Source of the DNA: Galbibacter orientalis DSM 19592
GTDB lineage: Bacteria > Bacteroidota > Bacteroidia > Flavobacteriales > Flavobacteriaceae
NCBI RefSeq assembly: GCF_000260115.1
Contig: NZ_JH651379.1
Span: 1,116,001-1,180,000 of the forward strand
Direction of reading: 5' to 3'
DNA length: 64,000 nt
Below the pieces are notes generated by a model. It had not been told where the DNA came from. It saw nothing but the letters and a program-made list of their open reading frames with translations, and made no database searches. Numbering within the stretch: the stretch's first letter is position 1; every line of letters begins with the position of its first letter. This document shows, in pieces, positions 44,270-51,614 of the stretch. A program made the translations under genes and the position numbers.

Positions 44270-46789
44270 CTAAAAACCTAAAGTAAAATAGTAGGTAAAC
44301 TTAAAGGAGATATTATCGTCAAAATTTGGTAAATGGTATGCGCCGTATCTATACATAAAGTTTAATCCAAATCCTTTAAGAATTTTATTTACTTCTAGAC
44401 CGCTCTCTAAGTATCCATTTTCTAAAGAGCTAAACTCAATACCCTCATGTTGTTGTCTTTCAGAAATATTTCCAATTGCAAAGCGGGAGATTAAAACTAA
44501 TTCTGGTCTAAATTTATCGGTAATATTAAAGCGTTTGAAATAATGTTTTGCTTGAGCAACTGCGTATCTATCCGAAAAGAATTCGTTAAAATACATGGTT
44601 TCAAAGCTATCGCGTCCAGCTACCGAAAATCTATTTAAAATATGTTCTCCATCTGGTTGGTTTGGAGAGGTGTTGTATAATTCTGTAATTGGCAAATCTC
44701 CAAAGCCAATTCCTCCAACAAATAGGAATGTTGTTTTGCCCATGTTAAGCGGACTAATTTCATGCATAACTCGCATGGATATTTTAGAAAAACTTAAATC
44801 GCTATCAAAAATGTTTCTTAACGCTTGTGTAGTTTGGATAGTAAATTGGGGATAGTTATTCTCAATAACTACTTTTCCGGTATTAGTTTGCATGTATTTA
44901 TTAAACGGATTCCATTGTATGGAAGCTGTAATCGAGCTTGTTTGATAGCTTTCATACGTTTTTCCGTCATTGGTAAATGTATATTCGTAAGTAGGTTTTA
45001 CATCTTGATGAGATAATTGTAATTTAGAGCTTAATTTTGGGGTGAAATCGTGAGTCATGTAGGTGCTAATATCGTTTACCTTATGAAATTGGCTCAAATT
45101 AAAAAGGCGAGGTTCAAATAGGTAAAAGGCTCTTCCGTCTGTTATAAAAGTTAAGCTTCCAGTTTCTACTAAATCGTCTTTGTAATTAATTCCAATTCTA
45201 GTATCGTCATATTTGTCTAATCTTCTTTCTGCTCCAAAACCATATTTAAAATTACCATCTTTGGTTCCATAAGCTCCATATCCATGAATCTTATATTTAT
45301 TAGAAAAATTATTATTTGTAACCGCACTCATCCCTATTCTAAAACCTTCGTAACGGTTAAATTTCAATAAGGATTTATAGTCAAAATCTATGTATTTTGT
45401 ACTTACGTACCCTACTGCAGCTTTTCTAATAAATGATAATTTTTTCTCGTAATTATTGGCTGCTACTAGGCTGTCAACAGCAGTGTAGGTTTCTTTTTCT
45501 TTTTCTGAAATTGGTTTAGTTCTATAGGTTTTCCAGAATTCTTCATCTCGTTCTGAGGCTACATCTACAAGTTCAATTGCAGTGCCTCTTCTTTCAATAG
45601 TAACAGGACTGTTTAATCTAATTTCAAAATTGTTGGTTTCTGAAGTTAGATAAATGTGTTTTGTAATATCATCTGGGTTTGTACTAACAAAAGTGGAATC
45701 TTCCATTTTAGAGCTGGATGCAATTCTTAGTGTCCCAAAAAGGTTTACTACATTATTGTTATCTCCTTTTCCAACTACCACTTTGTTATTTGTAGGGAAC
45801 CAAATGTTTTCTTTTGGAAAGTAGGTGTAATTTTGAACCGCTTGTACGTCTATCGAAGCATTTAGTTGTGAGATGGTTTTTTGTAAGGCATAACTTTCTC
45901 TATCGATATATAATACCCCCTCCAAGGCTATCTTTTCTTTGTCCTCTTTTGGGTAATAATGTACCAAATAGCCTTCTCTGTTTTGCTCTACAACGGTGTC
46001 TAAAATTTTGTAATTATATGTTTTTAATGCAGACTCTCCTAGTGGACTTACAAATTCGGTTCCGAAAACTATATAATGATTTTTATAAAAAGAAAAAGAT
46101 TGCATTTCTAAAGCAAGCACCTCATAAATAGGTTTGCTTAATCCAGCCATGTGTGTTCCAAGTATAGTTTCTCTTTTTCCTCGATGTTTTGAGAATAAAA
46201 AATTTGAAGCTTTTTCTAAAATGTATAAATGAGATTTTTCTAGTTGCTTTTTAAGCTGATAATTGGTGGAATCTATTTTCTTAAACTTCAATCCTTTTTT
46301 CTTCACTCTAAAAATAGAATCGATAGTTCCATTTATAGAATCTTTATCGGCCGTAATAATTAATTTGCTATAGCTTCTATAATTGAATGTGTTTAAAACG
46401 TCTTCTGGGTTATTTTTCTGCCTATTTACAATAGCTTTTTTAATGATTGTATTAGCATTGTTTACTTTTTGCTGTTGAAGAACAACTTCATCTAACTTTT
46501 CAATATTTTTTTCAAGTTGAATAACTAGATTGTCATTCAATTCTGTTACTTCTTTTGGCTTATAACCTACGTAGCTAACTAATAACTTTTGATTATTGTT
46601 AGCAATCTCAATTGAAAATTTACCGTCCAAATTAGAAACCGTATTGTTCTCCTTTGCAACTATAGTTGCAAAGGGGAGTGGGGTTTTAGTTTCTTTGTCT
46701 TGTATACTTCCATGAATAACATCTTGAGCAAAATTAGATTTTACTAATAATAAAAAGAAAACTAAAATATAGGATGCTAAGTTTTTCAT
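44270..46789 (-). CDS. DUF5686 outer-membrane protein with carboxypeptidase-like regulatory domain
   Basis: The protein of 839 residues has a signal peptide (cleavage near NFAQD, residue 22). A CarboxypepD_reg-like beta-sandwich follows (about 24-100: IHGSIQDKETKTPLPFAT, NLDGKFSIEI, LLVSYVGYKPKEV), then a long region rich in beta-strands ending in NISFKFTYYFTLGF, as expected for an outer-membrane barrel. This matches the DUF5686 family, found only in Bacteroidota and without a known job. It is upstream of the MMPL exporter on the same strand (45-base gap), which suggests a shared envelope export function. No catalytic motif is seen. Confidence 0.85.
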   Translation of the reverse strand: MKNLASYILVFFLLLVKSNFAQDVIHGSIQDKETKTPLPFATIVAKENNTVSNLDGKFSIEIANNNQKLLVSYVGYKPKEVTELNDNLVIQLEKNIEKLDEVVLQQQKVNNANTIIKKAIVNRQKNNPEDVLNTFNYRSYSKLIITADKDSINGTIDSIFRVKKKGLKFKKIDSTNYQLKKQLEKSHLYILEKASNFLFSKHRGKRETILGTHMAGLSKPIYEVLALEMQSFSFYKNHYIVFGTEFVSPLGESALKTYNYKILDTVVEQNREGYLVHYYPKEDKEKIALEGVLYIDRESYALQKTISQLNASIDVQAVQNYTYFPKENIWFPTNNKVVVGKGDNNNVVNLFGTLRIASSSKMEDSTFVSTNPDDITKHIYLTSETNNFEIRLNSPVTIERRGTAIELVDVASERDEEFWKTYRTKPISEKEKETYTAVDSLVAANNYEKKLSFIRKAAVGYVSTKYIDFDYKSLLKFNRYEGFRIGMSAVTNNNFSNKYKIHGYGAYGTKDGNFKYGFGAERRLDKYDDTRIGINYKDDLVETGSLTFITDGRAFYLFEPRLFNLSQFHKVNDISTYMTHDFTPKLSSKLQLSHQDVKPTYEYTFTNDGKTYESYQTSSITASIQWNPFNKYMQTNTGKVVIENNYPQFTIQTTQALRNIFDSDLSFSKISMRVMHEISPLNMGKTTFLFVGGIGFGDLPITELYNTSPNQPDGEHILNRFSVAGRDSFETMYFNEFFSDRYAVAQAKHYFKRFNITDKFRPELVLISRFAIGNISERQQHEGIEFSSLENGYLESGLEVNKILKGFGLNFMYRYGAYHLPNFDDNISFKFTYYFTLGF

Positions 46790-46834
46790 TTACTAGGGGA
46801 AAACAATGCTTTTAGAATATCTTGTAATGTTACA

Positions 46835-46872
46835 AAAAAATAAAGCGACTCGTAGAAGTCGCTTTATTTTTT
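46835..46872 (-). terminator. Terminator of the translation gene cluster (after frr)
   Basis: A perfect 16-bp stem pairs 46835-46850 with 46857-46872 (loop CGTAGA); on the minus strand it ends in a run of T. It lies 20 bases after the frr stop. Confidence 0.9.
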
Positions 46873-46891
46873 ATTGAAAGTTTAACGATTG

Positions 46892-47446
46892 TTATACCGT
46901 CATAATTTCTTTTTCTTTCACTGCTAATGTAGCGTCCGTTTTTTTGATGTATTCATCGGTTAAAGCTTGAACATCTACTTCTGCATTTGCTTTTAAATCT
47001 TCAGAAATATCAAGTTTTTTGATTTCCTTATTAGCATCTTGTCTAGCACTTCTAATAGACACTTTTGCGTCTTCTGCTTCTGCTTTTGCTTGTTTTACTA
47101 AATCTCTTCTTCTTTCTTCAGTTAGTGGTGGAACGTTAATAATAACCATTTCCCCATTATTCATTGGGTTGAAACCGAGGTTGGCAATCATAATTCCTCT
47201 TTCAATTTCTTGAAGCATTCCTTTTTCCCAAGGTTGAATAGAAATAGTTCTTCCGTCTGGAGTATTTACATTGGCTACTTGGCTCAAAGGCGTAGGAGAA
47301 CCATAGTAATCTACCATAACACTTCCAACCATAGCTGGACTTGCTTTTCCGGCACGTATGTTTACAAATTCTTTTTCTAAATGCTTTATAGCGCCATCCA
47401 TTGCTTCTTTGGCACTATCCATTATAAAGTCTACTTCTTCGTTCAT
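46892..47446 (-). CDS. frr: Ribosome recycling factor
   Basis: I use the ATG at 47446, which gives 184 residues, the usual length; an in-frame TTG 18 bases upstream would add an unneeded leader. Family blocks are present: LEKEFVNIRAGKASPAMV, PLSQVANVNTPDGRTISIQP, MVIINVPPLTEERRRDLVKQ and KISEDLKANAEVDVQ-like KKLDISEDLKANAEV. With EF-G it splits the post-termination ribosome. It follows pyrH by 45 bases in the conserved order tsf-pyrH-frr, and a strong terminator closes the unit. Confidence 0.97.
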   Translation of the reverse strand: MNEEVDFIMDSAKEAMDGAIKHLEKEFVNIRAGKASPAMVGSVMVDYYGSPTPLSQVANVNTPDGRTISIQPWEKGMLQEIERGIMIANLGFNPMNNGEMVIINVPPLTEERRRDLVKQAKAEAEDAKVSIRSARQDANKEIKKLDISEDLKANAEVDVQALTDEYIKKTDATLAVKEKEIMTV

Positions 47447-47491
47447 AACTATGTATGTTTTCAATAGTTTGGCTAAAATAAGCCAAGTTTA

Positions 47492-48199
47492 TTAAAGATT
47501 TACTTTTGTACCAATATTTTCTCCTGAAACTACTTTTAGTAAGTTACCAGGTTTATTCATATCGAATACAATAATAGGTAATTCGTTTTCCTGACTCAAA
47601 GTAAAGGCTGTTGTGTCCATTACTTTTAACCCTTTATTTAGCACATCTTTAAAAGTGATGTTGTCAAATTTTGTCGCGTCTTTATTTTTTTCAGGATCTG
47701 AGGTGTAGATTCCATCAACTCTAGTTCCTTTTAAAATAACATCAGCATTTATTTCGATAGCACGTAAAACAGCTGCAGAGTCTGTGGTAAAATAAGGATT
47801 TCCTGTTCCTCCACCAAAAATTACAACACGCCCTTTTTCTAGATGACGAATAGCACGTCTTCTAATAAAAGGCTCTGCTACTTCATTGATTTTAATAGCC
47901 GATTGTAAGCGTGTTTCTATACCTTCGTCTTCCAAGGCAGATTGCAATGCAAGTCCGTTAATAACGGTTGCTAACATTCCCATATGATCGCCCTGTACAC
48001 GATCCATTCCATTGCTTGCTCCTGCTAGTCCTCTAAAAATATTTCCTCCACCAATTACAACGGCAACTTCTACACCAGACTCAATAACAGTTTGAATTTC
48101 TTCAGCATATTCTTTAAGTCTTTTTGGGTCAATCCCATATTGTTTTTCCCCCATAAGGGCTTCTCCGCTTAGTTTTAGAAGTATTCTTTTGTATTGCAT
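47492..48199 (-). CDS. pyrH: UMP kinase
   Basis: From the ATG at 48199 the protein has 235 residues, the usual length, beginning [17 protein letters not shown]; the frame stays open further upstream but that part is not conserved-looking. Motifs of the amino-acid-kinase fold are present: [48 protein letters not shown] and [16 protein letters not shown]. It phosphorylates UMP to UDP. It is followed by frr. Confidence 0.96.
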   Translation of the reverse strand: MQYKRILLKLSGEALMGEKQYGIDPKRLKEYAEEIQTVIESGVEVAVVIGGGNIFRGLAGASNGMDRVQGDHMGMLATVINGLALQSALEDEGIETRLQSAIKINEVAEPFIRRRAIRHLEKGRVVIFGGGTGNPYFTTDSAAVLRAIEINADVILKGTRVDGIYTSDPEKNKDATKFDNITFKDVLNKGLKVMDTTAFTLSQENELPIIVFDMNKPGNLLKVVSGENIGTKVNL

Positions 48200-48423
48200 G
48201 TTTTTCTGTTGAAGATTATTTCTGAAAATTTTCCGAAGCAAAAATAAGCAAAATAATTAAGTGTTTTCAAAAACCTATTTAAAGTAAGGTTGTTTATTTT
48301 GAATGAAAGCGAAGGGAGTGTAGGTAATTCTGTACAATGGAAAGCTGTAGTTTCAGATTGCAATTTAATAAGGAACATCTAAAACCTTCTCACAGAAAGA
48401 AGTATGAACTATTGCGAAAAAGA
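48200..48423. other. Interval between tsf terminator and pyrH
   Basis: About 220 bases with no supported gene. A plus-strand frame of 41 codons (48337-48462) is judged spurious because its 3' part is the terminator. The interval should hold the pyrH-frr promoter, but no exact TAnnTTTG box was identified. Confidence 0.4.
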
Positions 48424-48460
48424 AAAACCCACTTTCAAAATAATTTTGAAAGTGGGTTTT
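48424..48460 (-). terminator. Terminator after tsf
   Basis: A perfect 17-bp stem (48424-48440 with 48444-48460) with a 3-base loop lies 24 bases after the tsf stop and is followed on the minus strand by a T-rich tract. It separates tsf from pyrH, so pyrH-frr may have its own promoter. Confidence 0.8.
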
Positions 48461-48484
48461 GATATGTTTAAAAGTAACTTAGAA

Positions 48485-49309
48485 TTATCCTAAAGCTACT
48501 CTTTCAAATGCTACTACAGTAAGTTTTTTGTCAAAAGATTTTACGTATTCAGCAACGCTTTGTTTGCTGTCTTTAATAAAATCTTGGTTTACTAAAGTAT
48601 TGTCTTTAAAGAAACGCTTTAATTTACCTTTAGCGATGTTTTCCAACATAGCTTCTGGTTTTCCTTCAGCTCTTAGTGTATCTTTAGCAATTTCGATTTC
48701 TTTATCGATAACCTCTTGGTCAACACCAGACTCGTCTAAAGCAACAGGATTCATAGCGGCAGCTTGCATAGCAACATCTTTAGCAGCAACATCTACTCCT
48801 TCAGCGTTTGCAGATAAACCAACTAAAGTAGCTATTTTGTTACCAGCGTGAATGTAAGAACCTACAAATGGAGCTTCTAAAGTTCTGAAATCTCCAATTT
48901 CAATTTTCTCACCAATTACTCCAGTTTGCTCGATTAATTTGTCGGCAACTTTAACTCCTTTGTAATCTGCTTCTAAAAATGCTTCTTTAGAATCAAAGCT
49001 TAGCGCTAATTCAGCAAGTTCGTTTGCTAAAGTTACGAAAGTATCGTTTTTAGCAACAAAGTCTGTTTCACAGTTAAGAGAAACAATAACACCTCTGCTG
49101 TTTGCATCGTTAACCTTTGCAATAACTGCACCTTCAGTAGACTCTCTGTCAGCTCTTTTAGCTGCAACTTTTTGTCCTTTTTTACGAAGAACTTCTACTG
49201 CTGTATCGAAATCACCTTCAGCTTCTACTAATGCATTTTTACAATCCATCATACCAGCTCCGGTAGCTTTTCTTAGTTTATTTACTTCAGCGGCTGTAAT
49301 TTTTGCCAT
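48485..49309 (-). CDS. tsf: Elongation factor Ts
   Basis: The protein of 274 residues has the N-terminal UBA-like domain with KLRKATGAGMMDCKNALVEA and the core motif NCETDFVAKNDTF, the EF-Tu-contacting residues. The dimerisation part has VGLSANAEGVDVAAKDVAMQ and GKPEAMLENIAKGKLKRFF. It recycles GDP on EF-Tu. It lies 192 bases downstream of rpsB in the conserved rpsB-tsf order; the gap contains an inverted repeat and a promoter box. Confidence 0.97.
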   Translation of the reverse strand: MAKITAAEVNKLRKATGAGMMDCKNALVEAEGDFDTAVEVLRKKGQKVAAKRADRESTEGAVIAKVNDANSRGVIVSLNCETDFVAKNDTFVTLANELAELALSFDSKEAFLEADYKGVKVADKLIEQTGVIGEKIEIGDFRTLEAPFVGSYIHAGNKIATLVGLSANAEGVDVAAKDVAMQAAAMNPVALDESGVDQEVIDKEIEIAKDTLRAEGKPEAMLENIAKGKLKRFFKDNTLVNQDFIKDSKQSVAEYVKSFDKKLTVVAFERVALG

Positions 49310-49429
49310 TTCTTTATCAGTTTTAATTCCTCTTTGAGGGTTTTATTGTCTTGCCCTACAAGTTGGAATAGTTTTTAAATTTATTTTTGAGTAACCTTAA
49401 GGTGTAACCTTTGGGTACTTTAACTTAAT

Positions 49430-49488
49430 AAAGTCGTTATCAATTTATTTCAATACAAAAGTAGAGAAGATAAAAAGATAACGACTTT
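49430..49488 (-). promoter_or_regulatory. Inverted repeat with nested promoter between rpsB and tsf
   Basis: AAAGTCGTTATC (49430-49441) and GATAACGACTTT (49477-49488) are perfect 12-base inverted repeats 35 bases apart. Between them, on the minus strand, lies TACTTTTG (49456-49463), an exact TAnnTTTG box. The repeat begins 13 bases after the rpsB stop. It could be an operator around the tsf promoter, or a long-loop attenuator. There is no T run, so simple termination is unlikely. Confidence 0.4.
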
Positions 49489-49501
49489 AAGAAATTATTA
49501 T

Positions 49502-50299
49502 TTAATCGTTTTCTTCAGTTTCTAAAGCCTTAGCTTTTTTTTCTTTAGCTGCGGTCTCTGCTTTAGTTTCTTCATCTTCTTCAGCTTGCTTTTCAGCAGC
49601 CTTATCAGCTTTTCTTTCAGAAAGACCTTCGTTAATAGCGTCTGTTACGTGCGTAAGAACTTTTTCGATAGATTTTGAAGCATCATCATTAGATGGTATA
49701 ACGTACTCAACTTCTCTAGGATCTGAGTTAGTATCTACCATTGCAAATATTGGAATGTTTAATTTTTGTGCTTCTTTCACTGCGATATGCTCACGCATAG
49801 TATCTACAATAAACAATGCCCCTGGTAAACGAGTCATGTCAGAAATAGAACCTAAGTTTTTCTCAAGCTTAGCTCTTAAACGATCTACTTGTAGTTTTTC
49901 TTTTTTAGAAAGTGTGTCAAAAGTACCGTCCTTCTTCATTCTATCAATAGCAGCCATTTTCTTAACCGCTTTTCTAATAGTAACAAAGTTAGTAAGCATA
50001 CCACCTGGCCATCTTTCTGTGATGTAAGGCATGTTTGCTGCTCCTGCTTTTTCAGCAACGATATCTTTTGCTTGTTTTTTGGTAGCTACGAAAAGTATTT
50101 TTCTACCTGATGCTGCGATTTTTTTAAGAGCTTCGTTAGCTTCTTCAATCTTAGCAGCTGTTTTGTATAAATTGATAACGTGGATTCCGTTACGCTCCAT
50201 ATAGATATAAGGAGCCATATTTGGATTCCATTTTCTAGTAAGGTGACCAAAATGTACACCTGCTTCTAGTAAGTCTTTAACTTCTATGTTATTTGCCAT
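49502..50299 (-). CDS. rpsB: 30S ribosomal protein S2
   Basis: The protein of 265 residues has the S2 core: LLEAGVHFGHLTRKWNPNM, ITERWPGGMLTNFVTIRKAV, LPGALFIVDTMREHIAVKEA and IPIFAMVDTNSDPREVEYVI. The C-terminus has an acidic and lysine-rich tail of about 40 residues (KAAEKQAEEDEETKAE), common in this phylum. It is encoded after rpsI, separated by 207 bases with hairpins that may be a leader. Confidence 0.98.
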   Translation of the reverse strand: MANNIEVKDLLEAGVHFGHLTRKWNPNMAPYIYMERNGIHVINLYKTAAKIEEANEALKKIAASGRKILFVATKKQAKDIVAEKAGAANMPYITERWPGGMLTNFVTIRKAVKKMAAIDRMKKDGTFDTLSKKEKLQVDRLRAKLEKNLGSISDMTRLPGALFIVDTMREHIAVKEAQKLNIPIFAMVDTNSDPREVEYVIPSNDDASKSIEKVLTHVTDAINEGLSERKADKAAEKQAEEDEETKAETAAKEKKAKALETEEND

Positions 50300-50507
50300 T
50301 TTTGTAATAGTTTACGTTCCGTTGCCCACAATGTGGGTTTGAATATTTAGCAATGTTAAAGTGGTCACGATTGCTCGATTGCCTTTCCCATTTGGATGCT
50401 AAACTTATCTTCGCTTCTTTTATAAAGAGGTGAAGCAACGACATGTTTTAAATTCAATAATAAATGAACAATGTGTACGAATACACATATGTAAAAATTG
50501 ATACAGA
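50300..50507 (-). other. Possible 5' leader of rpsB
   Basis: The 208 bases between rpsI and rpsB contain the short palindrome CCCACAATGTGGG (about 50325-50337) just before rpsB and further imperfect stems. No terminator with a T run and no exact TAnnTTTG box was found. Ribosomal protein operons often carry autoregulatory leaders; whether this is one is not shown. Confidence 0.3.
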
Positions 50508-50894
50508 TTAACGTTTCGAGAATTGGAATTTCTTACGTGCTTTCTTCTGACCAAATTTCTTACGCTCTACCATTCTTGGATCTCTAGTTAATAATCCTTC
50601 TGGTTTAAGAGTCAATCTGTTTTCGGCATCTATTTCGCACATTGCTCTAGAGATTGCCAAACGGATAGCTTCTGCTTGTCCTGTTACACCACCACCAAAA
50701 ACATTTACTTTAATGTCAAAGTTCTCAACGTTCTCTGTTAATGTAAGAGGTTGTTGTACTTTGTACTGTAATGTTGGTGTTGGGAAGTATTGTGCAAATT
50801 CTTTTTTGTTGATGGTGATTTTACCTTCACCTTCAGAAACGTACACTCTTGCAACTGCAGTTTTTCTTCTGCCGATTTTGTGAATTACTTCCAT
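50508..50894 (-). CDS. rpsI: 30S ribosomal protein S9
   Basis: The protein of 128 residues is full length. It begins HKIGRRKTAVARVYVSEGEG and ends in the basic tail FGQKKARKKFQFSKR, whose final Ser-Lys-Arg contacts P-site tRNA in known ribosomes. GGGVTGQAEAIRLAISRA is the conserved core. Its start overlaps the rplM stop by one base, so translation is coupled. Confidence 0.98.
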   Translation of the reverse strand: MEVIHKIGRRKTAVARVYVSEGEGKITINKKEFAQYFPTPTLQYKVQQPLTLTENVENFDIKVNVFGGGVTGQAEAIRLAISRAMCEIDAENRLTLKPEGLLTRDPRMVERKKFGQKKARKKFQFSKR

Positions 50895-51349
50895 TATTTA
50901 AGATCGTTTAAGTTAATTGTAGCTGGTTTTTGAGCTTCTTGAGCGTGCTCAGTTCCAACATACACTTTTAAATTACGGAATAACTCAGCACCTAATTTGT
51001 TTTTAGGAAGCATTCCTTTAATTGATTTTTCTAACAAACGAGTAGGATCTTTTTTGTAAAGTTCCGTCGCTGTTGTTGTTCTTTGACCGCCTGGGTAACC
51101 TGTGTGACGCACGTATTGTTTTGCATCCCATTTTTTACCCGTTAAGTTGATTTTCTCTGCATTGATGATAACAACGTTATCTCCACAGTCAACATGCGGT
51201 GTGTAATTAGGCTTGTACTTACCTCTAAGTAGTTTTGCTACCTTAGAAGAAAGACGTCCTAGCGTCTGACCTTCAGCGTCAACTAAAACCCACTGCTTGT
51301 TTACAGTAGCTTTGTTTGCTGAAATTGTTTTGTAGCTTAATGTATCCAC
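50894..51349 (-). CDS. rplM: 50S ribosomal protein L13
   Basis: The protein of 151 residues starts at GTG and has family blocks WVLVDAEGQTLGRLSSKVAK, LLRGKYKPNYTPHVDCGDNV, KKWDAKQYVRHTGYPGG-like GKKWDAKQYVRHTGYPGG and GMLPKNKLGAELFRNLKVY. It is an early-assembly protein of the large subunit. It is the first gene of the cluster rplM-rpsI-rpsB-tsf and is preceded by a consensus promoter and a short leader hairpin. Confidence 0.98.
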   Translation of the reverse strand: MDTLSYKTISANKATVNKQWVLVDAEGQTLGRLSSKVAKLLRGKYKPNYTPHVDCGDNVVIINAEKINLTGKKWDAKQYVRHTGYPGGQRTTTATELYKKDPTRLLEKSIKGMLPKNKLGAELFRNLKVYVGTEHAQEAQKPATINLNDLK

Positions 51350-51382
51350 ACTAACTTATTTTAAAAAATTAAACATTCCATT

Positions 51383-51414
51383 CCCATACCCAAACGTGAA
51401 TTCGGGATAATGGG
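51383..51414 (-). promoter_or_regulatory. Leader hairpin of rplM
   Basis: CCCAT (51383-51387) pairs with ATGGG (51410-51414) and CCC (51389-51391) with GGG (51404-51406). The structure begins at the predicted transcript start and may serve L13 autoregulation; that is inference from other bacteria. Confidence 0.35.
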
Positions 51415-51417
51415 GTG

Positions 51418-51447
51418 CAAAAGTACAATTATTTATGTTATTTACAA
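51418..51447 (-). promoter_or_regulatory. Promoter of the rplM-rpsI cluster
   Basis: On the minus strand TTG (51445-51447) is followed after 19 bases by TACTTTTG (51418-51425), a full match to the Bacteroidota promoter TTG-N17-23-TAnnTTTG. The start would be near 51412, giving a leader of about 60 bases. Confidence 0.7.
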
Positions 51448-51573
51448 ATAGAGGATGTAATTATTTGTTGATAAGAAAAAGTTGGTTTCTAGTAAGTTAA
51501 AAGAATCTTGTTATAAGTAACTGTTTCATGTTTTGATTTTAAAGAGCAAATTTTATAAAAGCTAATTGTAATT

Positions 51574-51600
51574 TGGGAGGAAGTATATAAAATCCTCCCA
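51574..51600 (-). terminator. Possible terminator of polA
   Basis: TGGGAGGA (51574-51581) and TCCTCCCA (51593-51600) form an 8-bp G-rich stem with an 11-base loop, 14 bases after the polA stop. The T tract is poor. Confidence 0.5.
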
Positions 51601-51614
51601 TTATTTTGAATAAA

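Noticed and set aside
48337-48462. Plus-strand frame of 41 codons between pyrH and tsf
   Set aside because: Its last third is the tsf terminator stem, there is no promoter or ribosome binding site, and the product resembles nothing.
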